From Hyparrhenia diplandra (lineage: Eukaryota; Streptophyta; Magnoliopsida; Poales; Poaceae), in the NCBI GenBank assembly GCA_015847255.1, contig JADLZK010001356.1, positions 106,494 to 170,493 of the forward strand: DNA of 64,000 nucleotides, written 5' to 3'. The translations under genes were made by a program, and so were the position numbers. Of this stretch, positions 19,190-31,340 are shown one piece after another. Position 1 is the stretch's first letter, and each line of letters begins with the position of its first letter. The notes under the pieces are model-generated. The model ran no database searches. It was not told the origin of the DNA and was given only the letters and a program-made list of their open reading frames with translations.

Positions 19190-22100
19190 CCTCTCACGAC
19201 CGCTCCCTCTCCCTCGTCTCTCCCGTCGGTGGTGGCCATGGCGACGGCGCCCCGGCGGGATGCGCGCCGGCGGCCCCCTCCCCTCTCCCTCTCCTTCTTC
19301 CTCTCACGAACTTCCCGGTGGTGGCGCATGGCGCGACGGCAGCGCGGTCGGCCGGCGCGGCGGCCAGCGTGGGCGGGCGGGCGCGGCGGCGCCGGCGGCC
19401 CCCTCCCCTGCCTCTCTTCCTCCGTCTCCACGTCTCCTCTCCGCGCAGCTCCCTCACAGGTGACACTCACCATTAACTCTTGTGTTAGGGTTAGGGTTAG
19501 GTTGTTTCAGCCGTGCTCGATTTCGCCGTCCTGTTCCAGGCTGCTCCTCTGTTCGTCACGTCGTCCCAACCTCGGTTTGCTCCCAAAACCCTAGATGCCT
19601 CTGGAGTGGCTTCACCAACCTCGTTCGATTCGATTGGGTCATCTGAGCACATGACCATGTCTATGATGTTTGCTTGATTCCTTACGGTCCTTTCCTGATG
19701 ATTTAGTTTCCACCTTGGTCACCTACAGTAATGAGTGCTCTTTTGTATTGTTACATTTTAATTTGAGGGAATGGGCTGCTGTTGTGATGATTACGTCATA
19801 AATATTGTGTTTAGTGTTTGATGTGATGATCCAGGCCTAACCTTTGCTTCGTTTAAGTCTCTTCCTTTTTTTAGCAATGACCGAATAACCAGGGCAGTGC
19901 TCACCAGCTATGATGATTCTTCCATTTACTATGTTCATAGCTAAGGCAATGATCATGAACAGTGTTGATTTTATTTTCCCCATTTCTCTGTACCTGTTCT
20001 ATGTTGATTAGGGCAATGCTGAATTGGTTTAGGGTGTTTTTTCATCTCTTTGTACTTGTCCTATTTTGTATACTTTGGAGGCACCGATGACATGATGCTA
20101 TTTATTGCCAATTCAGTCTACCTTCCGGTGACAATGTCTTTGAATATTTCCCCCACCATCTACTTTTATCGTTGGCTTCTACGACCTCTTACCCCTGTGG
20201 ACTACCTCCAACGAGAGCCTACCCACGTCACCCCTATTTCCCCCACCATCTACTTTTCCCATTTAGATCCTTTCGTTTTCCATTCATACTTGCTTATGGT
20301 CATTGCCTGTGATGCAATTGATAACATAGTTATGCAGTCTGAGCTCCTGTTTACTGCCTTTGAGTATGCTTGTTGATTCTAGGCTTGTGATCATTGTTTC
20401 TGATGTCAAATTATGTATTGTTGGTTCTGGAGCATGCCTTATTCCCAATGATTATACTGTTAGACACTTCCCTTGTTTTGCGACCAATATTGGTTCTTCG
20501 TTTTATTTGACCTCTGAGTATTATTATGTGTTGTTCTTATATGCAACAATCCAGAGATATAAGCCGTGCCACACAACATTGTTCTTTGATTATTAATTAT
20601 TTATGCCTCATATGTTACCAATTTTTTTAGTCCTCATATGCTTCTTTCTTTGGAAAAAGATAAAACTTTCTAATTTGATGCCATGCTTGTGGCCATACAT
20701 ATCTGTTGGTGGGAAATTGCTTAATTGTTGTAGAGAGGATATATGACTGAATGTGGGACTACACAGCTTATTGCATTTGAAGTGGCACTGTTATATTGCT
20801 AATTCAACATCTGTCTTTATTCACACACCATCTGGCTGCTTCTCAAGATCTCATTCCATCCTTTGTTCTGATACAAGGTTATCCCACTTTTTTATATTGA
20901 CTATTACCACTATTTTCTTATTATGGGAAAAAAGTTTCACTGTGGCCTTACTGTTCTCTATTTTCCTGCAGGTTCATGGGAAATGCTCTTTTAATTCCAG
21001 TGCCTTAGGTATGCATCAGTTTGAGCTCTACCTCTGATAAACTGTATCGCCAGTTAACAAATGATTTTTGACCAATTCAGTAGATAACTCTTGAATACTA
21101 GACATTGAATAGAGTGGATAAAATTATTTAATGGTTAACTGCTATGGATTGGTGATGTGTGATGCCTAATGCTAAACCCTGTACTCTAGAGGTAATGGTC
21201 CTTCCATTAATTTGTGATGTTTCCTGAGCCTCTATCCATTTATAGAATGATGATAAGCTTCAAATCATATATTTGTTTATCTTATGAAAACATAACAACT
21301 TAGGCCTACAACTTATCGATCTGAACATGCTTCGTGTAGAGGTAAAACTAGCTATCCACACTTATCTTTTTTATATGTGATATATGGTGAATCTATTGGT
21401 AGTACCTGCATTTTACTCAAAACAAAGCTTGGGCCCACTTATTCTAGCAAGCAAGGGCCTTTTTAGTTCTGTATCTATACTATGCCGAACCACTGATTCT
21501 AGCATTTTGCTGGGAAGATTTTGCTTATTCATGGCAGTATCATGTGTGTACTATGCTACAATGTAGGACTGTATACTGAAAAAAAAAAAAGAAACAAAAA
21601 GATTGATTAGAACCCCTTTCAAATTCACAAGTTCTTTTGGCGAAGCTAAAATGACCAAAAAAAATATAGCAGTCATAGTTATTGGATTTTTTTTTGTTAT
21701 AATGTTCCTATGAGTTATGCGTGTATCTCGATGGAAAGGCAAAGAGATAGATAATGGTTATATTTATAGTTAGTAATTGCTAAAAGATCTCCTAAAAGAC
21801 TCTTTGCAATGCTATTGGATTTAGTATTTCATAGATTTAACTAATGTCTATGTTCTCTGACTCTTTGAAGGAAGGAAAAGATGATCTGGAGTTCAGATTG
21901 AAAAATAGATCAGGTGTGAGCTTGGAAGGTGAACATGGTATGCTTCAGATTCATGGTTGTGTGCTCAGTTCTGGATTCATGAAGGTTGGACATAGGTTCA
22001 TTGAATTCTTCTATCTATTTCCTTTGCACTACAGTATATATAGTTAAAACTATGTTTATTGGTCTGGTTACCAGGGACCTGTTTATCAAAAACCAAAATA

Positions 22101-23568
22101 AATGCTACTTGGTCTATGTGTCGAGAGAAATACATGTTTCCTGAGAGAGGGTTCCATATACATAGGCCTTTTTTTAATACAGGAAAATACCCAAGCGTAT
22201 ATTAAAATAACAAAAGGAAATCGATAGAAGAATTTGTGTGATTACTATTTGATTTCTGTGATCTCAGAAAAGCAAAATGGACTTGGGAGACAAACTATGT
22301 TTCTTCCCCTTGTGCAGTGGTAAATAATTTGTGTTCCATTTGTTTCCAGTTGATTGTACCTTTGAGGGGTCTGCAGTAAGAAATTCACTAGTGCAGTAAT
22401 AAATATTTATCCTTTTTGTTTGCTGCATAGGGTGAATTTACAAATGTTAACAACTGTAGCTCTTGTGGGTTGCATTCTTACTATGGGTTACCTTCAGGCC
22501 CTTTTATTACTCATCTTCAGATTGCTCTGTTGGGGAGTGAGCAATCCACATGAGATTGCGGCCTATGGGATTAGTATGGGGTTCACCAGATCCTTCGCTT
22601 AGGATTTTAACTCTTTTCCTGCTCTGGTTATCCATTGACTTCACTCCGGCTTGAGTGATTTTTACTGTGCCCTGCTGGTGTTTTGGATTTGAGAGCCCTG
22701 TCCAAGCGGTAGTTCCTTTTTTTCCCTTCCCAAGATGTCTGATAATAGAGCATGACCACAATTGAAAATACTCTGTATATATCTGAATCGTCATTTTATT
22801 GACCATCTGCTTCATATATCTAGGTTTACTCTTGTATAGTCCTCTAAAAGTCTAAATTTGAAGGATGCAAAGTTGTTTCATGCTTGCTTAGCTCTTAATA
22901 CCTAGCATAACTTAAATGCCTTGTTAATTTGATGCTGAGAACTTAATGCATACCCTCTTATTTCTCTAAGGTGACCATGCATTGTCTATATTATGTCAGC
23001 AAGCCACCTTGGACCTCTAAAAATAACTAAGCTATCACATTTAGTTCATTATTGCTGAAAGCTTTGAACTCTTCATTCTACTTCTGGAAGCAAATTACAG
23101 TTTTTTCTCTATCTTTTATCGTCTCTTTTTTTTTTTCAACCCAGCCCTATATGTAATGACTAACAATGTCAGAATTCTTAGTATCATTATTTGAATAATG
23201 TTGTCTTATTATAACATGTCACTTTTTTTTTTTTTTTTTCCTTCTTGTCACATATAGACTGAAATCATCCGTGTATGCTTCCTTGCAGGATAGTGTGCAT
23301 GGTTATATAGTCTATATATTAGCTAATATGTTGTTACTAAAATTTAGGACCAAGGCAGCACCATCAAACATCAATCTAGGGAGAGATCAGGTAGGATTTT
23401 CGGCGGGGCTTAAGGGTAAGTTTATATAATACTAGCTCAATTAGGCTGCCACTGTACCAGGTGCAGTTACAGAGCTTGTCATATTTTTGTGGCGTTACCC
23501 AGCATGCCTTGTCGATGGTGAAGGAGTCGCTGGTTTTAAGGCATCAACACAACCATATTGAAGCTATG
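19190..23568 (+). CDS. unrecognised spliced transcription unit (tentative)
   Basis: A GC- and CT-rich leader at about 19190-19457 ends CTCACAG before GTGACA, a good donor. AT-rich intron-like sequence follows with short candidate exons. These are 20972-21008 (VHGKCSFNSSAL), about 21862-21980 (KDDLEFRLKNRSGVSLEGEH, then MLQIHGCVLSSGFMK), about 22430-22545 (EFTNVNNCSSCGLHSYYGLP, then SGPFITHLQIALLGSE), 23347-23390, and 23461-23568 (VQLQSLSYFCGVTQHALSMV, then KESLVLRHQHNHIEAM), each near plausible AG/GT borders. I do not recognise the product. Reading frames are short and may carry indels like the neighbours. Exon structure is inference only; it could be a decayed gene or a long leader. Confidence 0.3.
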
Positions 23569-24553
23569 GTATTGTACGTGTATGGACTTGAATTTAGGTG
23601 TTTTGCAGGCTACTGTCTGTATAAATCAAGGCTGCTAAGTGATCCCAGCCTCAGCTTTTGTAAAATTGGCATGGCACACGCAGCGCTCTTTTATTAGTGC
23701 TCTAGGATGTCTTTCCTTTGTGTCAGACTCATGTCCAACAAACTATGTAACCTGAACCTTGGTTTTGCATGTATCTTTTTCTCCCTTGACTATTGCCTCT
23801 GTTAATTCCCTTACCTTGGTTTTGCATGCTGATGGACTTCGATCACTGAAACAACATGTACCTATCAAACTATGTATAATTATTTAAATTCTCCATCATG
23901 AATGCTCTACGTGTGTACACAACCATTGTTTATTTGAAAATGTATTCCATGGCAAATGTAATGTCAGATATAATATTGTTCCAAAGAAAAACCCTATCTG
24001 ATATTTTAGGTATTAAAATATTCTACGGTTCTAAGTCTGATCTCTTATTCCTATGTACCTTCAATATATATCATCCATCCCGTGCCAAAATGCTGTCCAA
24101 ATACATATTTAATTTTTAAACTAAATATATATAAAAATAATTATTAACATTTCTGATGCATAAATGCGCATTATTAGATTGACCTCATAAGTATATGCCA
24201 CAATGCATATACACTTTATTTACAGGTAAAATATTACTACACATATTTCCTCAGCAAATCCAGCCGCTACTTTCGATGAGTGGCAAGTACTATCTAAGGC
24301 GGCACTTCTTAAGAAGCGTCGATGAGTATACTGCGCGCTGCCACCGATTAAAGAAGAAATTATTTAAAAACCGGAATTATATGTTGGACATATAAAACCC
24401 CTCGTATCGTGCCTATATTTGGAATACCGCACCTTCAAGTTCCTCGTCGCTTTCATCAGTTGTCGTCGACTCCATCCGGAGCAGTATCGCGCTGATACCG
24501 TACTCGCACCTTCCTCGGCTGGCGGCGGCGTACGGGACGCAGCAGCGTGGGCC

Positions 24554-27500
24554 ATGGCGGCGTGTGGCGGCGGTGAGCTCCGCCAGCGGCTCTCTGCCAC
24601 GCGCTGCAGCAGGAGCCGGCGCCGGAGCTTCGGAAGCTGCACGCGCTCAAGGCTGGGCCCTCAACCTGTCGGTCCACCAATCTCCTGGCCCAGAGATCTC
24701 CACCAGCGTTCGAGCATGTGTGAGCCCGGCTTCCACCCCCTCCCCGCTTCTGCTGAGCGTGTGCCTCTCCTTGCCGCCGCTTTAGCTGCAGGTTTGCGCT
24801 GATTGGTTCAGGTGTCCACCGTGGTTTGGCTGAAATTCTTCAGTAAGCTTTCTGATCTCGCTTCTCTTATTGATGACGATGACTCTGGAGGAGACCTGGA
24901 CCTAGATACAGGCCCGCTCTAGATACTGTTTCTTTTGCGCAATTCGTTCAGAATCAGGCGTTTGTGCATGGTGACCATAGGTCACGGGTTGGTTCTGATT
25001 ATGTTAGATGCGGATTCCAGAGGCCCAATTCGCGTCCGTGTGCAAGAGTGTGATAAACCATACGTTCGTACAGTGATTGTAGCTGAACTGGTGCCAGTCT
25101 TGTACTTCTTTTGCCCTTACTTGTATTTGGCGTGGGTTTTGGTGCTAAGCTATTTGAGGCAACTATTTAAGGAAAGGATATCAGAATGAGACTAGTAGGA
25201 GTTAGACGAGTGTAGGTAATTCAGATTTATTTTTGAACTTTCATGGGTGGACAGGTTTTACATTTTTGTAATTGCTGTTGTGTTTTTGATATACTATAAG
25301 GGAATATTGTGTGAAACTGTGAAGTGAGGATGGGAAGGCTTGATCTTCACAAATGAAAGGAAAAATGGATGCATGCATCATCTTCCTTCGACAATTTAAG
25401 TTATTAGGGGCTTCTCTGTTCGGTTCAGTTATGCATAATTCAGTTGCAGTATGATAAGCTTGTAGTTTTTGGTGTTTATGTATCTCGATAGTAGTTGTTT
25501 TTCTTATATTGTTTTTCTTATATATTATAAGCCTCCTGTTCTGGAATGCCTGCTCCAAAATGGAGCACCCTTCTTTGTTTGAGTTACTAACCTCAATTTA
25601 TGTTTTTTTAATTGCTATTCCCCCTGTTCCAAATTATAAGACGTTTTTGGCATTTTTTTAGACATCCTTTTTACTATGTATCTAGACAATATATGTCTAA
25701 GTGCATACCAAAAGCTACATATATCTAAAAAGCCAAATCATCTTATAATTTAGAACGGAGGGAGTATATAGCTAGTTAGATTTCATTACATGCCTATCTG
25801 ACTCTTTTTTTGACACAAAATGTAGATTTTTATTTTTGATTCTCATTTAGTTTGTGGATCTACTCTGCCCCTTATTTTTTTGCGGTGATGATTGGATTAC
25901 CGATTAAAGTTCATGACTGGACAAGCACAAAAATTGTGCCTTTTTCTTGTATTTCCTATTTCCAATAATTTAAGTTACTAATTAGTTTCCAACTGTTATC
26001 TATTTCCTGCAGTGAGAGCTTGTATGAAGATGAGGAGTTTGAGCAGAGGCAGCTTGCAGCACTTGTTGTTTCTAAGGTATTATGCTTCAATAGTTTTTAT
26101 TTTTTTCTATGAAAAATCATTCTTCTGTATTGTTAAATGTTAATGCTGAAGTTTGTTCTATATCATGTAGGTATTTTTACTACCTGGGCGAGTTAAATGA
26201 TTCACTGTCATATGCACTTGGTGCTGGACCCCTATTTGATGTTTCTGATGATTCTGACTATGCCCATGCTCTTTTTAGGTAAGAAGGGTCATAAATTTGA
26301 GCTATTATGAAAGACTAGTTTTATCATGATATCTTTTGGAGTTTTTGGTCGTGATGTTAAATTGCTGGTTATTCTTTTTCAGCCAAAGCATTAGATGAAT
26401 ATGCCAGTATCAAGACCAGAGCTTCTAAAAGCTACAGAAGAGGAAGAGAACATTGATCCTCGATTAGAGGCCATAGTGGAGAGGATGCTTGAAAAGTATG
26501 ATAAGATTATATTGTTTGGTGCCGTCAATTTGTCGGATGGGTTATGAATCTAACATAAATTCTTTTGACTCAGGTGTATTCTTGATGGGAAATATCAACA
26601 GGCTATGGGTATGGCTGTTGAATGCAGAAGGCTGGATAAGCTGGAGGAAGCAATTGTTCGGTCGCGATAATATTCAAGGGGCTCTATCGTATTGCATCAA
26701 TCTTTCTCATCAATATGTTAATCACCGTGAATATCGTTTTGAGGTATTTAGTCCTTTTTGCTTTGTTGGAGGCAAAAAAACATGGATTTTTTTAGATTTT
26801 TTTGTGTTTGTTTCTGGAATATAGTTGATGCTGCTAAAATGAAATTAACTGACTTATCAAATATCTTACACTTTTTGTACCTACCTCAAAGTGGTGCAGT
26901 TGGCGGTGGCAGTCCATATTCAGAAGGCGGTGCCCTCTATGCACTAGGTCTGATTCATGCCAATCATGGTGAAGGAATCAGACAATTTCCTCGCGTGAAA
27001 GTCTTCGCAACACACCAGTGCAGAGGTGATTATTGCTGTTTATTTATGTCCTTTTATTCGTATGCATATTGTGCTAACAACCACCCCAATGTCATACAGG
27101 TCATCCAGCATGGTGCATGTTTGGGGCTTGGAGCTTGCAGCTTTGGGCACAGCAGATGAGGAAATATATGAGGACATAAAAGAATGTCCACTACACAGAC
27201 AGTGCTGTTGCTGGTGAGGCAGCTGGTATTGGCATGGGCTTGCTCATGGTTGGGAGGCTGCCAGTGAAGGCTAGTGAGATGCTTGCTTATGCACATGATA
27301 CACAGCATGAAAAGATTATAAGGTTGGTGCTGTTTGATATCTGTACACTGCTTTATGCACTTGATCTCAAGACAATCCTCTGACAGTTCTTTTCTTTTCT
27401 CCAGGGGGTTTGTCACTGGGAAATTGCATTGACAGTATATAGGCAGAGAAGAGGAAGCAGACACCTTGATTGAACAAAATGACTAGAGATCAAGATCCCA

Positions 27501-29570
27501 TATATTACGTTATGGTGGTATGTATGCATTGGCTCTGAGCGTACAGGGAACTGCAAACAACAAAGCCATCCACCAGCTGCTGCATTTTGCTGTATCAGAC
27601 GTCAGTGATGATGTTCGGAGGACTGCAGTTATGGCTCTTGATTTGTTCTATACAATGAGCCGAGCAGGTTTGTAGGAATACTGGAATCAATGCCAGATTG
27701 CATTATCTTATTTTAATGCCTTTTGCTGAATTCTGTTTTTTGTTGATTATCATACATGAAATTTGACCCACAAGCATCAATGCCCTTTTTAATCCACACA
27801 TCACATCTGCTGGGATTTTTGCAGACTCAAAGAATCGATATCCCTGCTGCTCTGAATCATACAACCCACATGTTACGGCTACGGTGCAGCCTTAGCTGTT
27901 GGGATATCATGTGCAGGGTCTGGATTAAAGGATGATGCAATTTCCTTGTTGGAGCCTCTTACATCAGATGTTGTTGACTTTGTGCGTCAGGGAGCTCTCA
28001 TTGCCATGGCAATGGTAATGATCAAAACAAAACTGAATCCTTCGATTCTCGTGTTGGAGCATTTAGGGCGTCAGTTGGAGAAGATCATTCTTGACAAAAC
28101 ATGAGGACACCACGAGGCAAGATGGGTGCTGCACTGAGCTTCTGGTATCCTCGATGCTGGTGGAATGTTACAATCAAGCTCTGTCAAGAAACAAGCATGA
28201 CAAACTCACTGCCGTGGTTGGCCTTGCCGTTTTCAGTCAGTTCTGGTACTGAGTACCTCCTCTATTATATTTCATCACGGCCTGGCCTTCTCGCCAACAG
28301 CCTTCATTGGGCTCAACTCTGATTTTGAAAGTGCCAAAAGTTTGAGTTCCTATCACATGCTAAACCGTCTCTCTTTGAGTATCCCAAAACCCACAACTCA
28401 GCAGACTACTACTTCAACAGTGAAGCTGCCAACAAGCCATTTTGTCAACTTATGCAAAGGCAGAAATCTAGAGCAAAGAAGGATGCAGAAAGCAAAGCTA
28501 ACCAGGAGAAGGCCACAGAAGAGGCTTCTGGTTCTCGTCAAGCAAAGGCGGCTAAAGCTCAGGAGAAGGATGCTGATGCAATGCAGGTACAGCTTTTATG
28601 TCTCTCTCATCGTGTTAACATCCATGAGCAGTGGTAGACCTATGAGTTTTTCATAGGGGTACGTGCTGCAACAATTTTTCACATGTAATGCGGTAAACAC
28701 ATTTAGGAAAATTGATGAACAATCAAAAATATTTGCCCCACAATTCAGTACACAAATACTAAAACAACACAATAAGACTCAAATTTACTAATTCTCATAT
28801 ATCAATCCCTCTTTCATAATTAAATGAGTACATAATGCATCAACAATGTACCCATCAATAAATTTAACCATTCGCAGCTAAATATATATCTACATCTAGA
28901 TTCAGAGACATCTACTCACATGTTATATACTGTCACTAGGGGCTATAGGGTTTGCATACCTACGAAGTCTTCACCTTTGATCATTGCTGCTCATTCAATG
29001 AACACACTCAAGCTAAAAACAGTATTTCTGAAAGCCACTGAAGTGCCTGTGGGAGGCCACTGTGATAAGCTCATAAAACAGCCACTGTATGTTTTTTATT
29101 GGACATTTGGTTATAATTTGCTCCCCGTGATCCATAATCTAGATGAATTTGCTACATAAACTGGCTTGAAGCTATTTGAAGTTAGACCATAAACTTATCT
29201 TCGACTCAATCTTACTCAATCTTTGTTTCAAGGTTGACAATGCCGCCGGAGAAAGCTCCTGAACCAGAAGCAACCTATCAGCTCTTGACAAACCCAGCTC
29301 GCGTGATCCTGCACAGGAGAAGTTCATCAAGTTTTCTTGAAAACAGCCGATACGTACCTGTGAAACCAGCGCCTTCTGGATTCATCCTCCTTCAAGACCT
29401 GCAGCCCACTGAGGCTGAGGACCTTGCACTGACCGATGCTCCCACAACAGTTGCAGGAAGCACCGGCACCACTGGTGTCCCCTGCTGCAGGCCAACAGGG
29501 GTCGGTTCATCCGCCATGGCTGTTGACGACGAGCCACAGCCGCCGCAACCCCTTTGAGTACACCTCATAA
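24554..29570 (+). pseudogene. RPN2: 26S proteasome regulatory subunit RPN2 (PSMD1), internally deleted
   Basis: Exon pieces match RPN2 in order: VSSASG, LQQEPAPELRKLHALKA and PEISTSV (24554-24715); ESLYEDEEFEQRQLAALVVSK (26012-26078); DYAHA (26170-26279); AKALDEYASIK to VERMLEK (26384-26496); the exon at 26574-26742 to YRFE; SGAVGGGSPYSEGGALYALG (26879-27026); GACLGLG to HDTQHEKII (27101-27323); and further blocks to 28588. The last exon is 29233-29570 (YQLLTNPARV, SRYVPVKPAPSGFILLQDLQ, ending EYTS). RPN2 is the large PC-repeat scaffold of the proteasome base. Between REYRFE and YLPQSGAVGG roughly 250-300 residues are missing: intron-like sequence runs straight into mid-exon at about 26878. 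Many +1 insertions (e.g. near 26174, 26425, 26666, 27178, 27420-27510) break the frame. Introns are kept, so it is a duplicated or damaged gene, not a processed copy. Confidence 0.85.
25618..25764. mobile_element. Stowaway MITE in RPN2 intron 1
   Basis: Ends CCCCTGTTCCAAATTATAAG and CTTATAATTTAGAACGGAGG are inverted to each other, with TA on both sides. About 147 bases, classic grass Stowaway termini. Confidence 0.75.
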
Positions 29571-30253
29571 GCGTAGATGCCTTTGTCTTCCTCTCCCCTT
29601 GAGTATGTAGTGTGCGGGAATTTTGTTGTTGGTTGGAACACTTTTGTAGAAACGTGAGTGAGAATTTTACTTGAATTTGCGCTGAAGGGTCAACGTTGGA
29701 AAATCTGGGATATCACCTGGGTCAACCCCTGCGCTCCTACCTGCGCTTCTTCTTCTCCCCTGTGATGTGTAATATGCTCAAAGTATTTTCCCTGGAACTG
29801 ATTTTGCCACGGCTTCATTATCGGTTGCAATGCTGGTACGCACATGTTTGATTTCGACGCTGGGCATCTGTGAGCATGATACTTGTCTTTTTCCTGCTAT
29901 ATTCTATGTGCGTTCTATCGTCTCTGATCTACCTACGTAAAATGGATCTTGAATGCAAAGTCTCGAGTATACATGAACAGAACACGGCATAAAAAAATAC
30001 ACATAGTTTCGGGGGTCCACCCTTGCAAATGTGAATGTAGCATTCTTGTTTAACTCGGCATGCAACAATAGTAATCGTGCTAACCATTGAAATTGAACCA
30101 CCATCTTTCTAAAAAAACGTCGTCGCATTAATAGATGGACCATATTTGCCTTTTTACAAAAAGAAAAATCAGCTCACCAATTTGTAGCTTCAACAATGCC
30201 AGTAAGTGACTAGAGTAGAAAATCATAAGAATTCAACAAATATAGCAGAAAAA

Positions 30254-30330
30254 CGTCATATTACCTCCAAAATGGAACAACAGGACAGAGCACAAAAATT
30301 GAACCATCACTGAATAAGATGAAAACCGTG
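30254..30330 (-). pseudogene. NUP88/MOS7 nucleoporin fragment, internal exon
   Basis: Minus strand gives TVFILFSDGSIFVLCPVVPF followed by W and AG|GTAATA. The block FVLFSDGSI.-.LCPVVPF is, to my memory, characteristic of plant NUP88 (MOS7), a cytoplasmic-side nucleoporin needed for export control in immunity. The acceptor is not clear and neighbouring NUP88 exons were not found on either side, so this is a remnant. Confidence 0.5.
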
Positions 30331-30919
30331 CATAAAAATATGCGTGGGTTTGCATGTGAAATCAAGTAGAAGAATAAAACCATCCAGCACAAAAAGAAAT
30401 GATAGCTATAAAGAGTATGCAAGTCCAAATGGTAACTTAAAACCAAAAGCTGATAGACAATCATGTCATGTGTTTGTAACCCTTGCTATGACTTACAGTG
30501 TGGGCATAGATTACACAAAAAAGAGATAAAAAAATACATGTACCATCTAAACACATAAACAAAAAACAGCATGACATCTCCCATGTTCATCTTGCATAAA
30601 GATGTTACTATGCAAATCGTGTACATTAATATTGTAAAAAACCTTTTAGACTTCAAAAAATGTCACACAAGTAAATGGATGGTTTTAACAAGGCCACGGT
30701 CTAATTGAAGTAGAAACTAAAAGTAACTTTTTATAATCTTCTGGTAAAGTTACCATAATAATCCAGGAATGGTAAATCAACTCTAGTTTTTCTCCTTGGC
30801 ACCTAAATATGCTATCAACGCTTACTCTCGATAAAGTACCTTTTTCTTTAAAGGACTCTTAAGATCTTGATATGCTTATTTATGTGACATACCGAAAAAT
30901 CTATCCCATAGATGATCAC

Positions 30920-31153
30920 GGGGTGAGAGTTGAGAGGCACCCACTGCGCCGGAGAGTAGGTCCGCTTCGGAGTGGGCCGCCGCTTGGTTCTCGAGGAGGT
31001 GGAAGCGGAGGAGGGTGTGAGCGCGAGGGATGGGGAGGGCGAGTGGCGACCGCGGCGTCGAGAGGGCGGGGTTGCGGGCGCTGGAGAGTGGTGGATGGGT
31101 GGCGGTGACCCCGGGGGCGAGGACGGCGGCGGCGGCGCGGTGATGCGAGTCAT
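30920..31153 (-). CDS. first exon of a NUP88-like nucleoporin
   Basis: ATG at 31153 opens MTRITAPPPPSSPPG, a Pro/Ser/Arg-rich stretch, then PTPKRTYSPAQWVPLNSHP followed by a GT donor at 30919. The W-V-P-L-x-x-H-P ending fits the N-terminus of plant NUP88 (remembered pattern WVPL-x-x-HPVF). The other NUP88 remnant lies 600 bases downstream on the same strand, which supports the call. The propeller exons expected between them are absent, so the locus is probably truncated. Confidence 0.5.
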
Positions 31154-31199
31154 CGGCGGCGACGAGGACGACGAGTGTAGGGGGAACGGTCGGGAGCAG

Positions 31200-31340
31200 G
31201 TTATTTGGGCTGGAGCTACAGTTTTAATTGGATTGAAATTATCTAAAAATGGGCCACACGTCACAATTCAACAAACCCAGCTGTGGCATAGGTCCATCTC
31301 TATAAAACCCAAAGCGGAACATGAAGGGCCCATTTAGAAA
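31200..31340 (-). promoter_or_regulatory. TGGGCC motifs upstream of the NUP88-like exon
   Basis: ATTTGGGCTGG, ATGGGCCACACG, GGGCCCATTT and TTGGCCCAAAC cluster within 140 bases before the ATG at 31153. These are housekeeping-type elements as before LpxK and SNAP43. Confidence 0.4.

Noticed and set aside
19484..19503. Interstitial telomere array (GTTAGGGTTAGGGTTAGG)
   Set aside because: Less than three units; such telo-box motifs are common in plant 5' leaders.
24419..24802. Separate gene from the 127-codon frame before RPN2
   Set aside because: It overlaps the RPN2 first exon in the wrong frame; the RPN2 pieces explain the codons.
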